64,000 nucleotides of DNA from Symsagittifera roscoffensis (taxonomy: Eukaryota; Xenacoelomorpha; Acoela; Convolutidae), in assembly GCF_963678635.1 (NCBI RefSeq), contig NC_087066.1, positions 18,805,877 through 18,869,876 on the forward strand. Reading direction: 5' to 3'. How positions within the stretch are numbered: the stretch's first letter is position 1; each line of letters starts with the position of its first letter. Below, piece by piece: positions 58,342 to 64,000 of the stretch. Made by a program: the position numbers and the translations under genes. The notes beneath the pieces are model-generated. The model did not search any database. It saw nothing but the letters and a program-made list of their open reading frames with translations, and had not been told where the DNA came from.

Positions 58342-59055
58342 GTTATAACCTCATAATAGTAGAATCATAGCGAAGAGGTGGACTATAACTAATTAGTTAA
58401 TATAATGTCAACAGCTCGCAGATAAACAGGCTTGAGTTTTTGGGTTATACACCCAGAGCTGACCGATCTATCGGGATTGATATGCGGTCCTGACTTAACT
58501 TGTTTCTGTTTTTTTTTCAGATACTGGAAATTTATGACTGGCTAAAGCCTCATTGATCAACTTCTTTTCGATGCCGGTCTGATCTCCGAAAAAGGCTAAG
58601 AATAATAATCGAGCTGAATGCAATGAAATTTTGGTCAATGGGAAACTTATGGGCTGCTAGTGTTCTGGTACTTAATGCAATTTTTTTCATAACTCTCAGC
58701 AAAAAGTATCAAATAATCTAATAACTTTTGTTTTATGATTTGTGACCCAGTGATTTTCACCGCTCTTTTCAAGATTGATGATTTCTTCGAACTTTTTTAA
58801 ATATTAGAGACCCAGCTAAAACTAGAGGTACTTGCTTAAGACATTTTGATTTTGTTGCACTGATGCGGGATAAATAGATAATTTCAAAAATATTAAGGAT
58901 TGGGCTTCAGAAAAAAACCTTAGTTGTTGCTGTATCAAAATATGAGAGAAACATTTTGAACTTTTGGAAAAATATGGAAAACTAAGGAAATTAAGGCGTT
59001 GCATCTTATTCTCAAAGTATTCTCACAAACATCAGCCTCAACTGAAGCCTTTGTT
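58342..59055. repeat. Dispersed repeat D, copy 2
   Basis: Direct tandem copy of D1 (GTAGAATCATAGCGAAGAGG near 58360; TGACTGGCTAAAGCCT near 58533). Frames are broken by indels. An insertion near 58840-58890 (TTTTGATTTTGTTGCACTGATGCGGG) is absent from D1 but present in D3 and D4, so D1 carries the deletion. Confidence 0.7.
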
Positions 59056-61619
59056 AACAGACTGAGTTGATTTCGAGAAAAGTCAAAAAGTGTCAAAAAT
59101 CGGACAAGAGTTCAAAACCTTGACTTCTATGAAAGCCATAACATTCTTTGTTGAAAAGTTTGGACGTGTGCGCTTAAACAAAGGATTTTTGCTCAACAGA
59201 GTCATTAATTTTAGCCCAAATTTTCAGATTTGGGATGGTAATTTTAAAAAAAAAGTTGAAAAAGGACGAAAACCTTCTCTTTTCACCTTCCCCCTGCCTC
59301 GCACTAGCTTCAATTTTATGTTCTAACGAGGTTTTTTACGAAAACTCGAATCACGCATCTCGAAAAAATCAAACAGTAAGAACAAAACTTCCAGTTGTAA
59401 AAATTCAGTTTATGCGGCGCATCGGTTTATGCGGTGTATTGGTTTATGACTGGGATCTTTGCGAAGAAATTTTTTCTTTCAACTGAATTGAAAATCTCAC
59501 ATTTGGGTTTGTTGTTTCCGAGAAAAGTCAAAAGTTTCAAGTCAAAATCGATATTCTCAGGGTCATAAATTTTTTGAGGAGACTTGGGTGTAACACGTTA
59601 TACAACAGAGCTTTTCATAACTCGTTCTGCCCGTTAAAACTAAAACTTCAGTTTTGAGAGGGTATTTTCTAGAAAAAAGTAATAGAAATGTCAATAAATC
59701 GAAAACTTGACTACTTCGACTGTCATAGTTTGCGTGTAAACAAATTAAGCGTATCGCCCTATGAATATGAACTTTCAGCAACTTTTCGTTTCTATTGAAT
59801 TCAAAGTTTCTTATTTAGGGTTTTTGTTTTCAGAAAAGTCGAAACTTTCAAAAAAAATCAAAACTTAAAAAATTTGACTTTTCAGAGAGTCGTAAATTGG
59901 CGTAACCGTTTAAACCGGGGAGCGTTACTTAGTTTTTTAACGTATTGAAACCAAAAGCTGAGACTTGGGCGTGTAGTTTTCCGAGGGCCATAACTTTGCG
60001 TGCAAAATACGGGCAGATATAGTTACGCTGGGGAGCTTACTACAACCTATCGAATCCATTGAAACAAAAACTTCAGATTTGCAAGATCTTATGTGAAAAA
60101 AATTAAAACGATTAAAAAAACGGTTAAAAAAAGTCACAAATATGAGTTTTCTGAGGGTCAGAAAACTTTCATTGGGCTTAGCCCTACACTAGTGGAGCTC
60201 CCCACAACCCGCAATTTTGATTGAAATCAAAACCTCAGGATTGGACGAGTTGTTTTTGAGAAAAGGCAAAAATTTTTCAAAAAACAATAAAAAAATCGTC
60301 AAGTTGATTTTTTCGAGGTTCATAATTTTGTGTGTGAATTTTTTTTAGCACAACCGCTTACCCAGGGGAGCTTTCTGCAACCTTATTTTTTCATTGAACA
60401 AAAATTTTAGGTTTTGGAGGGCAGTTATTGGGAAAAAAACAATAACTTTTCAAAAAAAATTTTAAAAATTGATTTTTTCGAAATTCTAAGCTTTGTGAAA
60501 AAAAATCAGGGGATACTTATGTACGAAGGAACTTCTCACAACTCTTGTTTCTGAGAAAATTCAAAATGTTCCGATAAAAAAGCCGAAAATTTGATTTTGT
60601 GAGGGCCATAGTTCTTCTTTAAAAATTTTCAGCGTAGCACTTATGCGCGAGAGCTTGTCACAACCCATTCAGCCCATTTAACGCTATGAAACCCAAAATT
60701 CAGATTTGGGAGGGCAGTTTTTGAGAAAAGACAAAAAATTTCAGAAATGTAGAAAAAAATGAAACTTTGAATTTTCCTAGGATCACTACTTAGGATCACC
60801 ATAGCCCGTATTTTTGGTTGAAAATAAAAACTCCGATTCGGAGAAAATTTCAAAAAGTTTCGAAAACGGTGAAAAAAAAAATTGGTATTTCTGAGGGCTT
60901 TCGTGTAAAAACATTTAGGCGCAGTCTCTTATTTAGGGAGGCTTACCATAAAATATTCCACTCAATGAAACCAAAATCTCGGATTAGGAAGGGAAGCTTT
61001 TGAGAAAAGTCAAAAAACATCAGCAAACGGTACAAAAGTCAAAAACTCTACTTTTAGAATGTCATAATTTAAGGTGAAAAAAATTGACGCCCAAATGCAA
61101 AGGAGCTTCTCACAACCTGTATTTCTGCTTGAAATCAAAATCTCAGCTTCGTGAGAGTGGTTGAAGAGAAAATTTGATGAAAAATAGCAAAAAAAAAACA
61201 AAAAAAAACAAAAATTGATTGTTCTGAGGGCCATAGCTTTTGAAAGAAACATTTCTGGCTTAGCTGTTCAAACAGGGAAGATTACCACAACACGTTTTAC
61301 TCAATGAAATCACAACTTTAGATTTGGCTGGGCATTTTTTATGAAAAACAAAAAATTTCGAAAAACGACTAAAAAGTTTCAGATTTGGGTTGATTTTGTT
61401 TCGATAAAATTCAAAAGATTATCAAAAACTAACTTGCAGAGCTTTGTTGAGAAAAGAAAAAAATTCGAAAAACGTATAAAAAGGAAAATTTTATTTTTTC
61501 TAGGAGCAAAATTTTCGTGAATCTTTTAATCAATAGTTTTGTTTAAAATAAAATTTCAGATTCGGGAGGGTATTTTTTTTGGAAAAATTCATTAGTTTCA
61601 AAAAAATTGCAGTTTTTCA
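59056..61619. repeat. Satellite B: degenerate tandem repeat, ~165-bp period (first block)
   Basis: Recurring order of motifs: GAGGGCCATAACTTTGCGTG, then GCTTATGCGAGAGCTT, CACAACCCGTTTTACTCA, AAACCAAAACTTCAGATTTG, then GAGAAAAGTCAAAAAGTTTC. CATAA/CATAG landmarks fall near 59570, 59725, 59890 and near 59990, 60152, 60318, 60485, and near 60893, 61060, 61226, giving spacings of about 155-167 bp. Monomers are very diverged. Open frames of 60-83 codons here are not conserved between monomers. Confidence 0.82.
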
Positions 61620-61885
61620 GTTTTGATTTGTGACCCAGTGATTTTTACCGATCTTTTCTTGGTTGAATTCGTTATTTTTTAAATCACTAGAGACCCAGCT
61701 AAAGCTAGAGGTACCTAATTGAAAAACTTTAACTTTGCTGTTCTGATGCGAGTTGAAATAGATAATTTCAAAAATATTAAGAATTGGGCTTCAACCAAAA
61801 CCTTAGTTGTTGCTCTATCAAAATATGAGTGAAAATTTTTGGAGTTTTGGAAAATCATGGAAAATTATGGAAAATTGTGGAAATT
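61620..61885. repeat. Dispersed repeat D, copy 3 (partial)
   Basis: TGATTTGTGACCCAGTGATT to the ATGGAAAATTATGG run matches the right half of D1 and D2. It is embedded in satellite B; the downstream text (AGGCGTAGCATTTTATGCTC) passes smoothly into a satellite B monomer. Confidence 0.72.
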
Positions 61886-62899
61886 TTTCAGAGACTTGAA
61901 TTTTTGTGTGCAAATATAAGGCGTAGCATTTTATGCTCGAAGGCTTCCAACAATTTTCAGCCTCGGTTAAAGCTATTTTGTCGGACTGATTTATTTTTGA
62001 GAAAAATCAAAAAATTTAAATAAACAAAACATTTGGGCCTAGCCACTAAAAAAGATGCTCTCTTCATAACCCGTAGTTTTGATTGGGGTAAAAAGATTAG
62101 ATTTTGAGAAAACTGCAAAAGTTTCAAAAACGGTCGAAAATTGAAAAGTTTATTTTTTTGAGGGCCATAGCTTTTGCATAAAAATACTTGGGAGCAGTCA
62201 CTTTTTTAAGGAGACTTACCACAAAATGTTCCATTCAATCAAATCAAAACTTCAGATTTGGCTGGGCATCTTTTGTGAAAATCAAAAACTTTCAAAAAAC
62301 GACTAAAAAATCCAAAACATGAACTTCCTAGGGTCTCACAGTTTTTGAAAAAATGGCATTACTGCGTATATATGAATGCTTCACGCAACCCGTTTTACTC
62401 TTTTGAAAACAAGAAAATTCAAAAATTAGTTAAAAAAAGATCAAACGCTTTCTACCCATTGAAACTAAAATCTCAGTTGTTCATAACTCGTTCTACCCAT
62501 TGAAACCAAAACTTCAGATTCGAAAGTTAAATAAAAAATTCAGAGGTTTAAGAAAACTGTCAATATATTCAAACTTTGATTTTTCTGAGTATCATAATAT
62601 GCGCGTAAAACAGTTGAGAGTATAAGTTTATGCAGAAGAGCTTTTCAAAATGTTTTTTTTTTCACTGAATCCAGAATCTTAGACTTGGTTTGAATGTTAT
62701 TGAGAAAAGTCAAAGTCAAAAGGTTTGAAAATGAAAACTTGAACTTTTCTAAGAACATAATTTTTGTGAAAATAATTGGCTGACCCGCTTATGTAAAGGA
62801 GCTTTTTATTATCAATAATTTCGGTTATATTAAAAACTCAGATTCGGGAGGGTAATTTTTTTGAAAATTTCCTAAGTTTCAGAAAATTATGACTTTTCA
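61886..62899. repeat. Satellite B, second block
   Basis: Same diverged ~165-bp motif order, for example GAGGGCCATAGCTTTTGCAT near 62160 and ATCATAATATGCGCGTAA near 62590. Confidence 0.78.
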
Positions 62900-63170
62900 G
62901 TTCTGGTTTGCGACTCAGTGATTTTTACCGCTCTCTTCTTGGTTGATGACTTATTCGTAAATTTTTAATCACAAGAGACCCAGCTAAAGCTAGATGTACT
63001 TGTTTGACAAATTTTGATTTTGTTGTAATGATGCGGAATGAAATAGATAAATTTATAAAGAATAAGAGTAGGGGTTCAACCAAAATCTTAGTTGTTGCTC
63101 TATCAAAAAATGAGTGAAAATTTTTGGAATTTTGGAAAAACATGGAAAAATATGGAAAATTGTGGAAATT
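62900..63170. repeat. Dispersed repeat D, copy 4 (partial)
   Basis: Matches D3: GACTCAGTGATTTTTACCGC, CAAGAGACCCAGCTAAAGCT, GTTGTTGCTCTATCAAAA, then the ATGGAAAA run. On the minus strand it reads LALAGSLVIKNL. Confidence 0.72.
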
Positions 63171-63390
63171 TTTTCAGAGACTTGAATTTTTATGTGCAAA
63201 TATAAGGCCTAGCATCTTATGCTCGAAGGCTTCCAACAACTTTCAGCCTCGATTAAAGCCATGTTATCAAACTGACTTGTTATCGAGAAAAACCAGGAAG
63301 TGTTATTAAACAAAGCCACTAAACAGGTGGGCTTTTCACAACCCGTAGTTTTGATTGGGGTAAAAAGATCAGATTTTAGGGTTGTGTTTG

Positions 63391-63415
63391 AAAGAAAGAA
63401 AGAAAGAAAGAAAGA
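63391..63415. repeat. (AAAG)n microsatellite
   Basis: Six uninterrupted AAAG units within satellite B. Confidence 0.95.
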
Positions 63416-63545
63416 ATTTATTTCTTCAGACAATTAAATGCAAAAATACAGAAAATGAAGAAACACATTTTTAATAGTCATCATTGAATTTATCTGACAA
63501 TTTGTATAATTATATCTGAAGAGGATAGACCAAGGGCATAATAAA

Positions 63546-63594
63546 TGCCCGCTTGACGTCTACCTTGGTAATAATTGCCCGCTTGACGTCTACC
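63546..63594. repeat. Direct repeat TGCCCGCTTGACGTCTACC, two copies 30 bp apart
   Basis: The 19-mer occurs at 63546-63564 and 63576-63594, inside a non-satellite insertion of about 150 bp that also contains the preceding microsatellite region. Confidence 0.9.
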
Positions 63595-64000
63595 CTGAAA
63601 AAACGAACAAAAATTCAAAAAAAAAACTGACTTTTCCCGTGGTCATAAGTTTTTTTTGTGAGCAAATTTGGTATAACCGCTGACGCAAGAGAGCTATTCT
63701 TAGCTCATTCTACCCATCAAAACCAAAATTCGAGCATGTAGTTTTTGAGAAAAATCAAAAAACTAAAAATAAACTGCCAATAAAGCAAAATTTGATTTTT
63801 TCGAGTATTATAATTTACGCACAAGCAAATTGACTTTTCGACTTATGCAGAAGAGTGTTCCAAAACCCTTTTTTTCCACTGAATCCAAAAGTGAATAGAG
63901 TTTCAATAAAGGATCAAAAAATCAAAAAGTTAACTTTTTTCAGAGTAATAACTTTCTTTGTGAGAAAGTTTAGGTGTAACCGCTTATACCTGAGAATTTT

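Larger units (their letters stand above)
63171..64000. repeat. Satellite B, third block, continuing past the window
   Basis: Diverged monomers (GGTCATAAGTTTTTTTTG near 63643, GTATTATAATTTACGC near 63810), interrupted at 63391-63600 by a microsatellite and a short direct repeat. Confidence 0.75.

Noticed and set aside
1-64000. CRISPR arrays, rRNA genes, prokaryotic operons
   Set aside because: No short identical repeats with unique spacers, no rRNA-like sequence and no bacterial gene organisation were seen; the tandem repeats are diverged satellites.

Overview
This is a eukaryotic, AT-rich, gene-poor window made almost entirely of repeats. It looks like animal heterochromatin (pericentromeric or subtelomeric). 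The metazoan assignment is inferred from the Ty3/Gypsy-type polyprotein, C2H2-like finger remnants and TTTTTTCAG acceptor-like sites. The species cannot be fixed from the sequence alone. I see no convincing intact host gene, rRNA, tRNA or CRISPR array.

Layout. (1) 1-13012 is a degenerate tandem satellite (A). Its monomers are about 265-300 bp, each built of four diverged subunits. (2) 13013-28470 holds three full tandem copies and one cut copy of a unit of about 4.07 kb. Each full unit joins the 3' end of a Ty3/Gypsy-like element plus its downstream flank (about 3.2 kb) to a diverged piece of satellite A (about 0.84 kb). (3) 28471-35187 continues from the last copy into the decayed body of that element on the minus strand: integrase, acidic linker, RNase H, reverse transcriptase, a region that lacks the expected protease core, nucleocapsid, capsid and gag N-terminus. 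(4) 35188-52910 is a set of segmental duplications with shared breakpoints: gag plus leader plus a plus-strand tail is present three times (33480-38137, 38138-48229, 48230-52910), and the middle copy contains an extra pol-gag piece. (5) 51933-54970 carries an A+C-rich plus-strand tract that looks like a decayed gene running away from gag; the tails at 37162 and 47248 are truncated copies of its start. (6) 55000-57660 is sparse, with two long inverted repeats. (7) 57667-64000 holds copies of a dispersed repeat (D) within a second degenerate satellite (B, about 165 bp period).

The parts share one history. Satellite A is present as a block and as an old fragment inside the 4-kb unit. The unit's other part is the 3' end of the element that still abuts its last copy. 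Stops and an internal 95-bp duplication in pol are shared by both pol copies, so the element was already dead when it was duplicated. Nothing here appears able to transpose by itself. The most interesting points are the hybrid satellite-retroelement unit with its half-unit mosaic pattern, the internal pol duplication, the divergent plus-strand relic, and the inverted repeats that could form long hairpins.
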